Positions 54,711-64,000 of a stretch of 64,000 nucleotides of DNA are shown here, in pieces (the first letter of the stretch is position 1; each line of letters starts with the position of its first letter). The DNA lies in the NCBI RefSeq assembly GCF_900155635.1, contig NZ_LT732540.1, forward strand, positions 1,646,190 through 1,710,189, written 5' to 3'. The notes under the pieces were generated by a model. That model was not told the origin of the DNA. It did no database searches and saw only the letters and a program-made list of their open reading frames with translations. The translations under genes and the position numbers were made by a program. Origin of the DNA: Olsenella urininfantis. Its GTDB lineage: Bacteria > Actinomycetota > Coriobacteriia > Coriobacteriales > Atopobiaceae.

Positions 54711-56795
54711 GTGACAGACGAGAAGCGGCAAGACGAGACACCCAACCAGGACGAGAGGAGCCAACCCCAGCGCCAGGGCAAAGACGGCATGCCTGAACGA
54801 GGACGCCCTGTCGCACCCGGCAGTGGGGACGGTGACCAGGAGGGCCCCCTGGGCGCAGGCCCCCTGCGTCCCGGCGGCCCCGCGCCTCGGAGGCGGCTCG
54901 CCATCAGCGCCGCCCTGATGATTGGTTTTGCGATCTATCTGGCGGTCTCGGTGTGGCGCAGCATGTTTGCCGGCCCCGCCTCTGCAGACAGCCTCACCAC
55001 CAGTGACTTCGTCAAGGCGGTAAGCTCGGACCGCGTTGCGTCGGTGACCTACAGGGCAGCGGACGGTGGCCTGCGCGGCACCTACTGGCCCCCCAAGGCG
55101 GACACGGCGGACACCAACCAGCTGAGGCCCTTCACCAGCCACTATGTGGGAAGCGACAGCCTCCAGGGCCTCATGGCGCAGCACTCTTCCACCATCTTCG
55201 ACATCGACACCTCAACGGACGACCTCATGCAGACCATTCTCGTCTCGGTGGTCCCCACGGTGATCTTGGTGGCCGTGCTGCTGTATTTCATGAACCAGAT
55301 GCAGGGTCAGAACGGCCGTGCCATGAACTTTGGCAAGGCGAGCAAGGCGCGAACCAGCGCCGAGACGCGCCCCAAGATCAAGTTCTCTGACGTCGCGGGC
55401 ATAGACGAGGCGGTGGAGGAGCTCAAGGAGGTCCGTGACTTCCTGCGTGAGCCCGAGCGCTATCACAAGATGGGCGCGAAGATCCCCCGCGGCGTGTTGC
55501 TGGTGGGACCTCCTGGCACGGGCAAGACCCTGCTGGCGAAGGCCGTGGCCGGCGAGGCGGGCGTGCCCTTCTTCTCCATCTCCGGCTCCGACTTCGTCGA
55601 GATGTTCGTGGGCGTGGGTGCCAGCCGCGTGCGCGACCTCTTCAAGCAGGCAAAGGAGGCCGCCCCCTCCATCATCTTCATCGACGAGATCGACGCCGTG
55701 GGCCGTCAGCGCGGCGCCGGCCTGGGCGGTGGCCACGACGAGCGCGAGCAGACGCTCAACCAGCTGCTAGTAGAGATGGACGGCTTCGACGACAACTCGG
55801 CCGTCATCCTCATCGCCGCCACCAACCGCCCCGACATCCTTGACCCCGCGCTTCTGCGTCCCGGCCGCTTTGACCGCCAGATCACGGTGGACCGTCCCGA
55901 CGTCAAGGGCCGCGAGAGGATCCTGCGCGTCCACGCGGCGAACAAGCCCCTTGACGATGGCGTCGACTTCGCCCGCATGGCAAAGCTCACGCCGGGCTTC
56001 ACGGGCGCGGACCTTGCCAACCTCATGAACGAGTCGGCGCTTCTCGCCGCCCGCCGCCACCAGGACCACATCAGCATGAGGGAGGTCGAGGAGTCCATGG
56101 AGCGCGTCATCGCCGGCCCCGAGAAGAAGGGGCGCGTGATGACGGAGAAGGAGCGCAGGACCATCGCCTACCACGAGAGCGGTCATGCCCTGGTGGGGCA
56201 CATCCTCGAGAACTCTGACCCGGTGCACAAGATCAGCATCATCAGCCGCGGCCGCGCCCTAGGCTACACCCTGCAGCTCCCCGAGGAGGACCGCTTCCTC
56301 GAGACGCGTGACGGCATGCTCGACGAGATCGCGGTGTTCCTGGGCGGCCGCACCGCGGAGGAGCTCTTCTGCGACGACATCACCACCGGGGCGAGCAACG
56401 ACCTCGAGCGCGCCACCAAGATCGCCCGCGAGATGGTCACGCGTTACGGCATGAGCGAGGAGCTGGGGACGCAGGTCTACGGCGAGGCCCGACACGAGGT
56501 CTTCCTAGGACGCGACTACGCCAATCACAGCGACTACGCGGCGGAGACCGCAAAGCGCATCGACGACGAGGTGGAGCGCATCATGCGCACGGCCCACGAG
56601 CGCGCCCGCGACGTTCTCGAGGCCAGGCGCGCCCAGATGGATGCCATGGCAGGCGTGCTTCTCGCGAGCGAGACCATCGAGGGGGAGGCCGTGGAGGCCC
56701 TTCTCGGCGAGCAGTGGGCCCAGTACCTCCTGGAACATCCCGAGCTGCAGCGTGCGGCTGCCGACGAGGCGGGCGAGGGAGCCACGGAGGCCTAG
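54711..56795 (+). CDS. ftsH: ATP-dependent zinc metalloprotease FtsH
   Basis: 694 residues. A ~60-residue hydrophilic extension precedes two membrane helices ([20 protein letters not shown] and [16 protein letters not shown]). The AAA core follows: [34 protein letters not shown], and the second region of homology [20 protein letters not shown]. The M41 protease has zinc motif HESGH and a downstream Asp-containing [17 protein letters not shown]. It degrades membrane and short-lived proteins. GTG 54711 follows AAGGAG. Confidence 0.97.
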   Translation: MTDEKRQDETPNQDERSQPQRQGKDGMPERGRPVAPGSGDGDQEGPLGAGPLRPGGPAPRRRLAISAALMIGFAIYLAVSVWRSMFAGPASADSLTTSDFVKAVSSDRVASVTYRAADGGLRGTYWPPKADTADTNQLRPFTSHYVGSDSLQGLMAQHSSTIFDIDTSTDDLMQTILVSVVPTVILVAVLLYFMNQMQGQNGRAMNFGKASKARTSAETRPKIKFSDVAGIDEAVEELKEVRDFLREPERYHKMGAKIPRGVLLVGPPGTGKTLLAKAVAGEAGVPFFSISGSDFVEMFVGVGASRVRDLFKQAKEAAPSIIFIDEIDAVGRQRGAGLGGGHDEREQTLNQLLVEMDGFDDNSAVILIAATNRPDILDPALLRPGRFDRQITVDRPDVKGRERILRVHAANKPLDDGVDFARMAKLTPGFTGADLANLMNESALLAARRHQDHISMREVEESMERVIAGPEKKGRVMTEKERRTIAYHESGHALVGHILENSDPVHKISIISRGRALGYTLQLPEEDRFLETRDGMLDEIAVFLGGRTAEELFCDDITTGASNDLERATKIAREMVTRYGMSEELGTQVYGEARHEVFLGRDYANHSDYAAETAKRIDDEVERIMRTAHERARDVLEARRAQMDAMAGVLLASETIEGEAVEALLGEQWAQYLLEHPELQRAAADEAGEGATEA

Positions 56796-56930
56796 GCTTT
56801 GGAGTTGAGGTCATCGAGGGCACGGGGCGCAGCTTCTCCGGGGAGGCGCTGCGGCGCTCCTTGGAGCTGACCACATCCTTTATCGACCAAGATCCGTCCC
56901 ACCAGCGGCACGCACGCGGAAGGCGAGGTA

Positions 56931-58118
56931 ATGTTCATGCCAATCAACCAGCGGAGCTACGACTATGGCAGCGCCAAGTCCAGCATCAGGGAGATTGCCG
57001 CCTACGGCGCAGCGCGCAAGGCGGAGATCGGGCCCCAGAACGTCTTCGACTTCTCGCTTGGCAATCCCTCCATCCCCGCGCCCGAGGCCGTGCGCGAGTC
57101 CATAGAGCGCTCCTTGTCCCTTCCGCCCGTCCAGCTGCACAGCTATACGCCAGGGGCCGGCCTCCCCCAGGTCAGGGATGCCGTGGCAGCCTCGCTCAAC
57201 AGGCGCTTCGCCTGCAGCTACAAGGCAGGGGACCTCTACATGACCTGCGGTGCCGCCGCATCCCTCTCCATCAGCTTCCATGCGCTGGTGAACCCCGGAG
57301 ACGAGGTCATCGTCATCGCGCCGTTCTTCCCGGAGTACTGCGTCTGGATTCAGACGGCCGGCGCGCGCTGCGTGGAGGTCATGGCCGATCCGCAGAGCTT
57401 CCAGCTGGACATCGAGGCACTGCGAGACGCCATCACGGAACGAACCAAGGCGATAGTGGTGAACTCGCCCAACAACCCCGTGGGAGCGGTGTACTCGCGC
57501 CAGAACCTCCAGGACCTGGCGAGCTTGCTGCATGAGCGCGAGAAGGCCTTGGGAACCAAGGTCTATCTGGTTTCGGACGAGCCGTACCGAGAGATAAGCT
57601 ATGGCGCCGAGGTGCCGTGGATCCCCTCGGTCTACGACAGGACCATCGTCTGCTACTCCTACTCCAAGAGCCTGAGCCTTCCCGGGGAGCGCGTGGGCTG
57701 GGTGCTGGTGCCCGACACCAACCCCGACCACGACGAGCTGGCCTTCGCAGTGGCGGGCGCCGGTCGCAAGCTGGGATTCGTCTGTGCGCCCGCGCTCTTC
57801 CAGCGTGTGGTGGCAGACTGCGTCGACGTCCCCAGCGACGTAGCCGCCTACGAGCGGAACCGCAAGGCGCTCACGGAGGGTCTCTCGGCGCTGGGATACG
57901 AGTACGTGGAGCCCCAGGGCGCCTTCTACCTCTGGGTCAAGGCCCTCGAGCCCGACGCCCAGGCCTTCTTCGAGAAGGCAAAGTCACTCGAGCTCCTGCC
58001 CGTGCCCTCGGACAGCTTCGGTTGCCCGGGTTGGGTGCGCGTCAGCTACTGCGTGGGCTACGAGACCGTCGTGAACTCCCTTCCCGCCTGGGGGAAGCTC
58101 GCCCAGACCTACCGATAG
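56931..58118 (+). CDS. PLP-dependent aminotransferase, class I/II
   Basis: 395 residues. NNPVGAVYSRQNL, VSDEPYREISYG and the PLP lysine in SYSKSLSLPGERVGW are typical fold type I aminotransferase motifs, closest in style to aspartate/alanine-type enzymes. The exact amino donor is not clear. ATG 56931 follows GGAAGGCGAGG; ATG 56937 is an alternative. It is followed 9 nt later by a PHP-family gene, so the two are probably co-transcribed. Confidence 0.87.
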   Translation: MFMPINQRSYDYGSAKSSIREIAAYGAARKAEIGPQNVFDFSLGNPSIPAPEAVRESIERSLSLPPVQLHSYTPGAGLPQVRDAVAASLNRRFACSYKAGDLYMTCGAAASLSISFHALVNPGDEVIVIAPFFPEYCVWIQTAGARCVEVMADPQSFQLDIEALRDAITERTKAIVVNSPNNPVGAVYSRQNLQDLASLLHEREKALGTKVYLVSDEPYREISYGAEVPWIPSVYDRTIVCYSYSKSLSLPGERVGWVLVPDTNPDHDELAFAVAGAGRKLGFVCAPALFQRVVADCVDVPSDVAAYERNRKALTEGLSALGYEYVEPQGAFYLWVKALEPDAQAFFEKAKSLELLPVPSDSFGCPGWVRVSYCVGYETVVNSLPAWGKLAQTYR

Positions 58119-58127
58119 GAGCCGGCC

Positions 58128-58943
58128 ATGCTACACATCTCCTGCGACGTGCACACGCACACGCTCTTCTCCCGTCATGCCTACTCAACCATAGAGGAGA
58201 ACGTGCGCGCCGCCGCCGAGCTGCGACTGGAGCTCCTGGGGTCCACCGACCACTTCTCATCGATGCTCTATCCCGAGGTGGGCAAGACCGAGCGTGCCCA
58301 AGGGTATGACCCCCGCGACTTCCAGTTCTTCATGAACTACGGGTGCTGGCCCAAGGTCTGGCATGGCGTCCGCCTGCTGCATGCCTGCGAGGCGGACATC
58401 GTCGACCTCAAAGGCAACCTCTTCGGACATGACGTAGTGATGACCCATGAGATAAACGGCAACCCGCTCAGGAGGGAGTGCACGCTCAAGGATCGCATCC
58501 TGCGTGACTGCGATTACGTCATAGCCTCGGTCCACAGGGATGACTTCACAATGGGTGCCACCCTTGCCCAGACCACGCAGATGTACGTCTCGGCGCTCGA
58601 GGATCCCAAGGTCCTCATCCTGGGCCACATCGGTCGCGCGGGAGTGGCGTTTGACATGGACGAGCTGCTTGCGGTGGCAAAGGAGAAGGGCAAGCTCATC
58701 GAGATAAACGAGGCGACCTTCAAGAGTCATCCGGATGCCACGGTGGCGTGCCGCCGCATCGCCGAGCGCTGTGCCGAGCTGGGTGTCATGATCTCAACCG
58801 GCACCGACGCGCACATCTCGCACGAGGTTGGCCACTTTGAGGGAGTCCGGGGCATGCTGGAGGAGATTCGCTTCCCGCAGGCACTCGTTGCCACGCGCGA
58901 TGCGGACAGCTTCCTTGCGGCCATTCGTGGGGCCTTGGGCTAG
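58128..58943 (+). CDS. PHP-domain phosphoesterase (YcdX-like)
   Basis: 271 residues. DVHTHTLFSRHAYST, GSTDHFSS, ACEADIVD, IASVHRDDF, LGHIGR and GTDAHISHEVG provide the metal ligands of the polymerase-and-histidinol-phosphatase fold with its trinuclear site. Family enzymes hydrolyse small phosphates; the physiological substrate is unknown. It is co-directional with, and 9 nt from, the aminotransferase gene. Confidence 0.85.
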   Translation: MLHISCDVHTHTLFSRHAYSTIEENVRAAAELRLELLGSTDHFSSMLYPEVGKTERAQGYDPRDFQFFMNYGCWPKVWHGVRLLHACEADIVDLKGNLFGHDVVMTHEINGNPLRRECTLKDRILRDCDYVIASVHRDDFTMGATLAQTTQMYVSALEDPKVLILGHIGRAGVAFDMDELLAVAKEKGKLIEINEATFKSHPDATVACRRIAERCAELGVMISTGTDAHISHEVGHFEGVRGMLEEIRFPQALVATRDADSFLAAIRGALG

Positions 58944-58982
58944 CAGCCCTCGCCCCACCACAGTCAACCTAAGGAGAGAATC

Positions 58983-59351
58983 ATGAAGGCACGTTGCGTC
59001 CACCGCTGCACCCACGTTCTGGATAGGGAGAAGACCGTCGAGTTCTACGAAAGGGCCCTGGGGTTTCGCGTGGTGCGCGTCCAGGGACCGGAGGATGGCT
59101 CCTGGTCGAACACGTTCATGGTCAACGACGAGAGCCCCTTTGAGCTCGAGCTGACCTGGAACCGCGGTCGCGTCGATCCCTACGAGAACGGCGGCATGGA
59201 CATGCACCTGGCGTTTCGCGTCGACGACTTCGACGCCTACCATCGGCTGCACCAGGAGATGGGCTGCATCCAGAAGGAGAACCCCAAGATGGGGCTCTAC
59301 TTCATCGTGGACCCGGACGGGCAGCGCATAGAGATCCTCCCTGGCCTCTAG
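58983..59351 (+). CDS. VOC-family protein, lactoylglutathione lyase-like
   Basis: 122 residues. RCTHVLDREKTVEFYERALGF, FELELTWNRG and DPDGQRIEILPG correspond to glyoxalase I, with metal ligands His, Glu, His and Glu in the expected places. It probably detoxifies methylglyoxal or a related aldehyde through a thiol adduct; which thiol this organism uses is unknown. ATG 58983 follows AAGGAGAG. Confidence 0.82.
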   Translation: MKARCVHRCTHVLDREKTVEFYERALGFRVVRVQGPEDGSWSNTFMVNDESPFELELTWNRGRVDPYENGGMDMHLAFRVDDFDAYHRLHQEMGCIQKENPKMGLYFIVDPDGQRIEILPGL

Positions 59352-59387
59352 GGAGGCGCGGCCTGCGCTTCGCAGGCGTCCCAAGCC

Positions 59388-60185
59388 CTACAGTCTGATT
59401 CTCAGCTCCACGGGGCAGTGGTCGCTGCCATAGACATCCGAGAGAATGGACGCGCCCGTGATGCGGTCCGCGGCGTCGTCGCTCACCAGGAAGTAGTCGA
59501 TTCTCCAGCCCACGTTGCGCTCGCGGGCACGCATGCGGTAGCTCCACCAGCTGTAGGCGTCGGTACGGTCGGGGTAGAGGCTGCGGAAGCTGTCGGTGAA
59601 GCCCGCCTCAAGGAGCTTCGAGAACCCCTCGCGCTCCTGGTCGGAGAAGCCTGCGTTCATGTGGTTGGTGTCGGGGTTCTTGAGGTCGATCTCCTCGTGG
59701 GCAACGTTGAAGTCGCCACAGGTGACCACCGGCTTGTCCTTGGCGAGGCCAACCAGGAAGTTGCGGTAGTCCTCGTCCCACACCGTGCGCTCGTCCAGGC
59801 GCAACAGTCCGTTCTTGGAGTTTGGGGTGTACACGTTCACAAACCAGTACCTGTCAAACTCCAAGGCGCACACGCGTCCCTCGTCGTCTGCGAACCTGCA
59901 GCCGATCTGGCGGATAACCTGCCTGGGCTCCTCTCGGCTGAAGACCGCGGTGCCCGAGTACCCCTTGCGCTCGGCGTGGTTCCAGGTCTGGTGGTAGCCG
60001 GGGATGTCCAGCTCCGCCTGCCCGTCCTGGAGCTTCGTCTCCTGGACGGCGAAGACGTCGGCGTCGCAGGAGTTGAATATCTCCGCAAAGCTCGGCTCCT
60101 TCTTGAGCACGGCGCGCAGGCCGTTCACGTTCCACGAGACGAGCCTCAGTTCGCGCTCCATCTCCTGGCCTTCTGTGCTGGTCAA
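59388..60185 (-). CDS. Exodeoxyribonuclease III
   Basis: 265 residues, ExoIII/APE family. LRLVSWNVNGLRAV, AVQETKL, YTPNSKNG, CGDFNVAHEEIDL, WRIDYFLVS and YGSDHCPVEL are the metal- and phosphate-binding motifs. It repairs abasic sites and trims 3' ends. The TTG at 60185 follows GAGGAGGG by 5 nt and is the best-spaced start; ATG 60161 (257 residues) is the alternative. It is divergent from the folate gene. Confidence 0.92.
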   Translation of the reverse strand: MTSTEGQEMERELRLVSWNVNGLRAVLKKEPSFAEIFNSCDADVFAVQETKLQDGQAELDIPGYHQTWNHAERKGYSGTAVFSREEPRQVIRQIGCRFADDEGRVCALEFDRYWFVNVYTPNSKNGLLRLDERTVWDEDYRNFLVGLAKDKPVVTCGDFNVAHEEIDLKNPDTNHMNAGFSDQEREGFSKLLEAGFTDSFRSLYPDRTDAYSWWSYRMRARERNVGWRIDYFLVSDDAADRITGASILSDVYGSDHCPVELRIRL

Positions 60186-60374
60186 GGGCCCTCCTCTAGG
60201 GTTCTGCGGCGGCCATTTCGCCTGTGCTTGGACGCGCAGCGCCTGAGCCTGCGCGTCTCGATTGTACGCACTCTCCCCGGCCTTGGGCCAGGATGGACAA
60301 AACCATCAGGAGGGGGGTGGGCATGCCGCAGCCCGCGAGCGGCCCGCGCCAGGCGGCCAATGCGTCTGTAGCTT

Positions 60375-60403
60375 TTGGTGAAGGACCCCCAAGCAGCTAC
60401 AAT
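60375..60403 (+). promoter_or_regulatory. Promoter of the folP-folK gene
   Basis: TTGGTG (60375-60380), a 17-nt spacer and TACAAT (60398-60403), 64 nt before the ATG. Confidence 0.6.
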
Positions 60404-60467
60404 CAAGAGCAAAAATGCGGCGCCGTGACTCCCTTGTCCCGAGCGCCCCTGCGAGAGGACCGGTTTC

Positions 60468-61901
60468 ATGCTGCGAGAGGACTATGCCACCTGGCGTTGC
60501 GGAAGGCACGAGATATCCCTCTCCCGCCCCCGTGTCATGGGCATCCTGAACGTCACGCCCGACTCCTTCTCGGATGGCGGGGAGAACCTCGACGCCGAGA
60601 AGGCTGTTGCCCGCGCCCTCGAGATGCTCGACCAGGGTGCGGACATCATCGACGTGGGCGGGGAGTCCACGCGCCCTGGTCACACGCCCGTGTCGCCCGA
60701 GGACGAGGCCGCCCGCATCGTGCCCGTCATCAGGGGCATCCTCGCGCAGGCGCCCACGGCGGTCATATCGGTGGACACGCGCCACGCCGCCGTCGCGAAG
60801 ATCTGCGTGCGGTTGGGTGCCTCCATCGTCAACGACGTCTCGGGCTTCACCGACCCAGATATGGTTGGCGTCGCTGCGGAGTCCGGTTGCGGTTGCGTGG
60901 TCATGCACTGGAACAGGCTGAGCGGCTCGAGCACCCGTCGCTCCGTCACGCTCGACTCCGCACGTCCCGGCAAGGCCGCCCGCCCGCTTCCGGCAAGCAC
61001 CCGCCGCTTTACGCTGCCCGAGGAAGCTCCCATCATGCGAGAGATCATGGGCTTCCTGGGGGACCAGGCCCGCATCCTCATGAGGGCCGGCGTCGCGCAT
61101 GACCGCATCTGCATCGATCCCGGCCCGGGCTTCGACAAGGCCGCAGACGCCGACGTCGTCATCCAGCGCGCCACCAAGAAGCTTGTGTCCATGGGATACC
61201 CCGTGCTCACGGCGGTCTCGCGCAAGCGGTTCGTGGGAGCCGTGTCCGGCGTCTCTGCGGCCTCCGGGCGCGACGCCGCAACGGTGGGAATGGTGCTTGC
61301 CGCAACAGAGGCTGGCGCCCGCGTGCTTCGCGTGCACGATGTGGCCGCCGCCTCCCAGGCCATCAGCGGCTACTGGGCCTGCGCCAAGGCGGATCCCCGG
61401 CAGGGCTTCGTTGCCCTCGGCTCCAACGTGGGAGATTGTCTGGACATGATCGCCTGCGCGGTTCGTCTCATAGACCAGATTCCCCTGACCTGCGTGGTCC
61501 AGGTGAGCCATGCCTACGAGACGGAGCCCGCCTACGGCATCGCGTCGCCCGTCGCCAACGCGGTGGCGGAGATACGCACCGAGCTCAGCCCGCTGGTCCT
61601 CATGGACGCGCTGCTCAGGATAGAGGAGGAGCTTGGCCGCGTACGCGACCCCAAGCTCGCCGGCCATGGCCCCCGCACCATCGACTGCGACCTCGTCTTC
61701 GTGGAGGGGGAGCAGCATGCGGGCCCCAAGCTCACGCTGCCCCACCCGCGCCTGGGCGAGAGGGACTACGTCCTGGTTCCCATGGAGGACCTCATGCACG
61801 ACCCTGCGCGCTACCTGATGCACGCGGGCGTGCCGGTCTATGCTCCCGAAGACCGTGTCGGCCACGTGCTTGCCGAGCTGGGAGAGGTGAGCTGGAGCTA
61901 G
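60468..61901 (+). CDS. Bifunctional dihydropteroate synthase / HPPK
   Basis: 477 residues. Residues 1-~300 are FolP: RVMGILNVTPDSFSDGG, IIDVGGESTRPG, ISVDTRHAAVAK, IVNDVSG, DPGPGFDK and TAVSRKRFVG. A ~25-residue Arg/Ser/Pro-rich insert follows MHWNR. Residues ~309-477 are FolK: VALGSNVGD, SHAYETEPAYG, RIEEELGRVRD and GPRTIDCDLVF. The fusion makes pteroate from hydroxymethyldihydropterin in two steps. ATG 60468; no strong ribosome site is seen. Its stop overlaps the next GTG by one base. Confidence 0.92.
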   Translation: MLREDYATWRCGRHEISLSRPRVMGILNVTPDSFSDGGENLDAEKAVARALEMLDQGADIIDVGGESTRPGHTPVSPEDEAARIVPVIRGILAQAPTAVISVDTRHAAVAKICVRLGASIVNDVSGFTDPDMVGVAAESGCGCVVMHWNRLSGSSTRRSVTLDSARPGKAARPLPASTRRFTLPEEAPIMREIMGFLGDQARILMRAGVAHDRICIDPGPGFDKAADADVVIQRATKKLVSMGYPVLTAVSRKRFVGAVSGVSAASGRDAATVGMVLAATEAGARVLRVHDVAAASQAISGYWACAKADPRQGFVALGSNVGDCLDMIACAVRLIDQIPLTCVVQVSHAYETEPAYGIASPVANAVAEIRTELSPLVLMDALLRIEEELGRVRDPKLAGHGPRTIDCDLVFVEGEQHAGPKLTLPHPRLGERDYVLVPMEDLMHDPARYLMHAGVPVYAPEDRVGHVLAELGEVSWS

Positions 61902-62461
61902 TGGATGCCCAGGACGCCCTGCCGGAAGAGGCGGCGCACATCTCGCTTACGCTGCGACCCTCCGTTCCCATGCACTACCTGCAGGCGCTGCCCTGGATTG
62001 CCGCCCTGGGGCTGGTCGATGCCCTGAATGCCCAGGGGGAGGCCGACGCCGGCATCCTTTGGCCCCATGACGTGCAGAGCGCGCGCTTCGGCAGGTTGCG
62101 CCTGCGCTCGCATGGGGGTTGCGACGAGCGGGGCATGTACGTCTCGTTGCGGGTGGACGCATCGCAGGACCTCCGCCTCGGCCCTCTCCGGGACCAAGTC
62201 CTCGCGCGCGTGGGGCTCTGGGAGCGTGCCGTCGCCTCGGGGCGGAGCGCCGCGGGCCCGCTCGCCGCGGTCCTCTCGGACTACTTTGACGCCTGCGTGC
62301 TCATGGGCCATCAGGTGCAGGCCTGCTATCCCAACGGAAAGCCCTTTGACCAGGGGGAGCTTGCGGGTGTTGACGCCTGGGGCCGTGCGACCCTGCGTCG
62401 TGCGGACGGCTCCCTGTTCGAGGTCGCGCCCGAGCAGGCGACCCTCGAGGCCGTCCTCTAG
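61901..62461 (+). CDS. Biotin-protein-ligase-like protein lacking the catalytic N-terminal part
   Basis: 186 residues. ISLTLRPSVPMHYLQALPWIAALGLVDAL and WPHDVQ match the middle of BirA-type ligases (LSLVLRP, LPLAAALAV and KWPNDV respectively). The GRGRxGR biotinyl-AMP loop and preceding HTH are absent. The tail (GELAGVDAWGRATLRRADGSLF) resembles the BirA C-terminal SH3-like domain. It is either a non-catalytic relative or a decayed ligase. The GTG start shares a base with the folK stop. Its own stop overlaps that of coaX in CTAG. Confidence 0.65.
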   Translation: MDAQDALPEEAAHISLTLRPSVPMHYLQALPWIAALGLVDALNAQGEADAGILWPHDVQSARFGRLRLRSHGGCDERGMYVSLRVDASQDLRLGPLRDQVLARVGLWERAVASGRSAAGPLAAVLSDYFDACVLMGHQVQACYPNGKPFDQGELAGVDAWGRATLRRADGSLFEVAPEQATLEAVL

Positions 62462-63285
62462 ACTGCGTTCCCTGAGCCCTGTCGCTGCGCCCCCTCGCGC
62501 GCGGCGCGCTTCTTCGCCCGGTGCTCCCAGATCTGGTAGATGCCCCTGATGGTGAGGTCTGGGTCAAGCGCGTCGAAGAGGTCCGTCGCCTTGGCTATCT
62601 CCCGGGACAGCCCTCCCGTCCCCACCACCGTCGCGTCTGGCTCGCCCAGCTCAGCCTTTATGCGCGCCACAAGTCCCTCCACCTGGGCCGCCGCCCCAAT
62701 CACAATGCCGGACTGGACGGCCTCCTCCGTGCTGCTGCCAAGGGCGTGCTCCGGGCAGGTAAGGGGAACGCTCGAGAGCTTCGCCGCACGCGAGAACAGT
62801 GCTCCCGCCGAGAGGAGCAGGCCCGGCATGATGGCTCCGCCGCGAAAGCGCCCCGAGCGGTCAACCACGTCGATGTTGGTTGCCGTGCCAAAGTCCACCA
62901 CGATCACGGGGGCCCCGTAGGAGCCCTTCGCCGCTATGGCGTTTGCGATGCGGTCCGCGCCCACCTGCGTGGGGTCCGGCATGTCAACGGCGATGCCACA
63001 GTCGCGCCTCGCGTCAACAATCAGCACGTCCTGGGCGCGCAGGAGGTTGGTGAGGAGGTACTGCCACTCCTGGGTCAGGATGGGCACCACGCTCGCCACG
63101 GCGGCGTCCGTCACGTCCTCCAGCCTGAGGCCCAGCATCAGGAAGTAGCCGAAGAGCCTCTCGTGCAGCTCGTCCGCGGTGTCGGTGCGATCGCTCGCCA
63201 TGCGCCACTGGCGCGCGAGCTGTCCCCTCTCGTCAAAGAGCCCAAGCGTGGTCTGGGTGTTTCCCACGTCAACCGTAAGCAGCAC
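62458..63285 (-). CDS. coaX: Type III pantothenate kinase
   Basis: 275 residues. [52 protein letters not shown] and [10 protein letters not shown] are the CoaX motifs. It phosphorylates pantothenate in CoA synthesis and is insensitive to CoA feedback. The start ATG 63285 follows GAGGAAT. The C-terminal end ([16 protein letters not shown]) is basic and longer than usual. Convergent overlap of 4 nt with the biotin-ligase-like gene. Confidence 0.92.
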   Translation of the reverse strand: MLLTVDVGNTQTTLGLFDERGQLARQWRMASDRTDTADELHERLFGYFLMLGLRLEDVTDAAVASVVPILTQEWQYLLTNLLRAQDVLIVDARRDCGIAVDMPDPTQVGADRIANAIAAKGSYGAPVIVVDFGTATNIDVVDRSGRFRGGAIMPGLLLSAGALFSRAAKLSSVPLTCPEHALGSSTEEAVQSGIVIGAAAQVEGLVARIKAELGEPDATVVGTGGLSREIAKATDLFDALDPDLTIRGIYQIWEHRAKKRAAREGAQRQGSGNAV

Positions 63286-63372
63286 GATTCCTCCTCAGGG
63301 TGGGGTGCCATCAGGACAAGTCTAGCGTCCTGCCCGCCCAATGTATGCGCCTTGTATGGGTGCCTCCTCTCC

Positions 63373-63401
63373 ACGACAGAGACGGATCGCTTTGGTATAC
63401 T
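63373..63401 (+). promoter_or_regulatory. Promoter of rpmE
   Basis: ACGACA (63373-63378), a 17-nt spacer and TATACT (63396-63401) with an upstream TTGG. 79 nt before the ATG. A small GCCTGG/CCAGGC hairpin lies in the leader. Confidence 0.6.
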
Positions 63402-63479
63402 TCCAAAGTTCATTTGTCTTGGTATCCTCCAAGACATCCTCGCCTGGTCGGAAACCAGGCCAAGAAAAGGAGTCCTGAA

Positions 63480-63911
63480 ATGAAGCAAGGCATCCATCCA
63501 GAGTACGTTGACTGCACCGTCCGCTGCACCTGTGGCAACACCTGGGTCACCCGCTCCACGAAGAGCGAGATGACCGTCGATCTGTGCGACAAGTGCCACC
63601 CCTTCTACACCGGCACCCAGAAGCTTGTCGACACCGGTGGCCGCGTCCAGCGCTTCTCCGACAAGTTTGGTGGTGCCGCCGCTGCCCAGCTCGCCAAGGC
63701 CCAGGCCGCCAAGGAGGCCAAGGCGCAGAAGGCTGCCGAGGCCGCCGCTGCCAAGAAGGCCGCCGCCGAGGCAAAGGCCGCAGAGAAGGCCAAGCGCGCC
63801 GCCGAGTACGAGAAGAAGGCTGCCGCTGAGGCCGCAAAGCAGGCCGAGCAGGCCGCTGCCGAGGCCGAGACCGCCGAGGCAACCGTCGAGGCCGCCGCTG
63901 ACGCAGAGTAG
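63480..63911 (+). CDS. rpmE: Ribosomal protein L31 with long Ala/Lys/Glu-rich C-terminal extension
   Basis: 143 residues. The first ~67 are a normal zinc-type L31: [20 protein letters not shown], then [17 protein letters not shown] and GRVQRF, with four Cys as zinc ligands. Residues ~68-143 are an added helix of Ala, Lys and Glu repeats ([20 protein letters not shown] and onward) ending acidic. L31 usually stops near residue 70-90. ATG 63480 follows AAAAGGAG. The extension is almost surely helical and exposed on the 50S subunit; its role is unknown. Confidence 0.93.
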   Translation: MKQGIHPEYVDCTVRCTCGNTWVTRSTKSEMTVDLCDKCHPFYTGTQKLVDTGGRVQRFSDKFGGAAAAQLAKAQAAKEAKAQKAAEAAAAKKAAAEAKAAEKAKRAAEYEKKAAAEAAKQAEQAAAEAETAEATVEAAADAE

Positions 63912-63938
63912 CCGCAAGAGCACGTTCACGTACGGCCT

Positions 63939-63970
63939 GGGGGCCCGTCGAGCGATCGGCGGGCCCCCTC
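63939..63970 (+). terminator. Terminator of rpmE
   Basis: GGGGGCCCG and CGGGCCCCC form a 9-bp stem with a 12-nt loop, followed by TCTTGT. Confidence 0.72.
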
Positions 63971-64000
63971 TTGTGGGGGGGATGTCAGAAGGCCGGCCCC

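Overview
The window is a high-GC (roughly two thirds G+C), gene-dense chromosomal segment. It fits an anaerobic, fermentative actinobacterium of the class Coriobacteriia, probably Olsenella/Atopobium-like. This rests on gene content and base composition, not on a marker-gene comparison. The clues are a dnaK-grpE-dnaJ-hspR operon, sugar uptake by PTS, split transketolases, a lactate-dehydrogenase-family fermentation enzyme, anaerobe-type accessory genes and no respiratory genes.

Layout. 1-2.2 kb: the end of purN, then a sortase-type pilin gene broken by an in-frame amber codon and a frameshift. 2.3-3.75 kb: a low-GC scar of mobile DNA, holding a truncated AlbA_2 gene, a Csac_0668-like iron-sulfur gene, an IS3-type transposase remnant and a foreign tail fused to rlmD. 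5-12.5 kb: an LDH-family enzyme, an EF-G-like GTPase, a CNNM/CorC transporter, a protein with a domain like the N terminus of cyanophycin synthetase, and YtxH and PRC-barrel proteins. 12.5-15.7 kb: a two-gene operon of an MgtE_N/CBS membrane protein and an NRAMP-like transporter, probably for Mg2+. 15.9-27.6 kb: two divergently regulated sugar loci. Each has a DeoR regulator and a complete UlaABC-type PTS. The first adds a SIS isomerase, a DapA-family lyase and a KDPG aldolase, and the second adds a split transketolase.

27.7-40.1 kb holds housekeeping and metabolic genes: a permuted GH3 enzyme, LemA, tRNA-Ser, tadA, threonine ammonia-lyase, an RlmI-like methyltransferase, a DEAD-box helicase with a large insert, metA, an XRE membrane regulator, a phosphoesterase and a small-molecule kinase. 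40.1-52.4 kb is a heat-shock island: dnaK-grpE-dnaJ-hspR, an ABC exporter, clpB and hsp20. Four copies of a previously unfamiliar 148-nt intergenic repeat are interspersed here. A shared operator-like inverted repeat (AATCTAA-N11-TTAGATT) lies in front of dnaK, clpB and hsp20. 52.5-64 kb: tilS-hpt-ftsH, an aminotransferase, a PHP hydrolase, a VOC protein, an exonuclease III, a folP-folK fusion, a truncated biotin-ligase-like gene, coaX, and an rpmE with a long Ala/Lys/Glu-rich extension.

The strongest candidates for something undescribed are the interspersed repeat with fixed 55/82-nt spacing, the shared heat-shock operator, the orphan cyanophycin-synthetase-N-like protein, and the Mg2+ operon whose two membrane proteins both lack their families' signature motifs.
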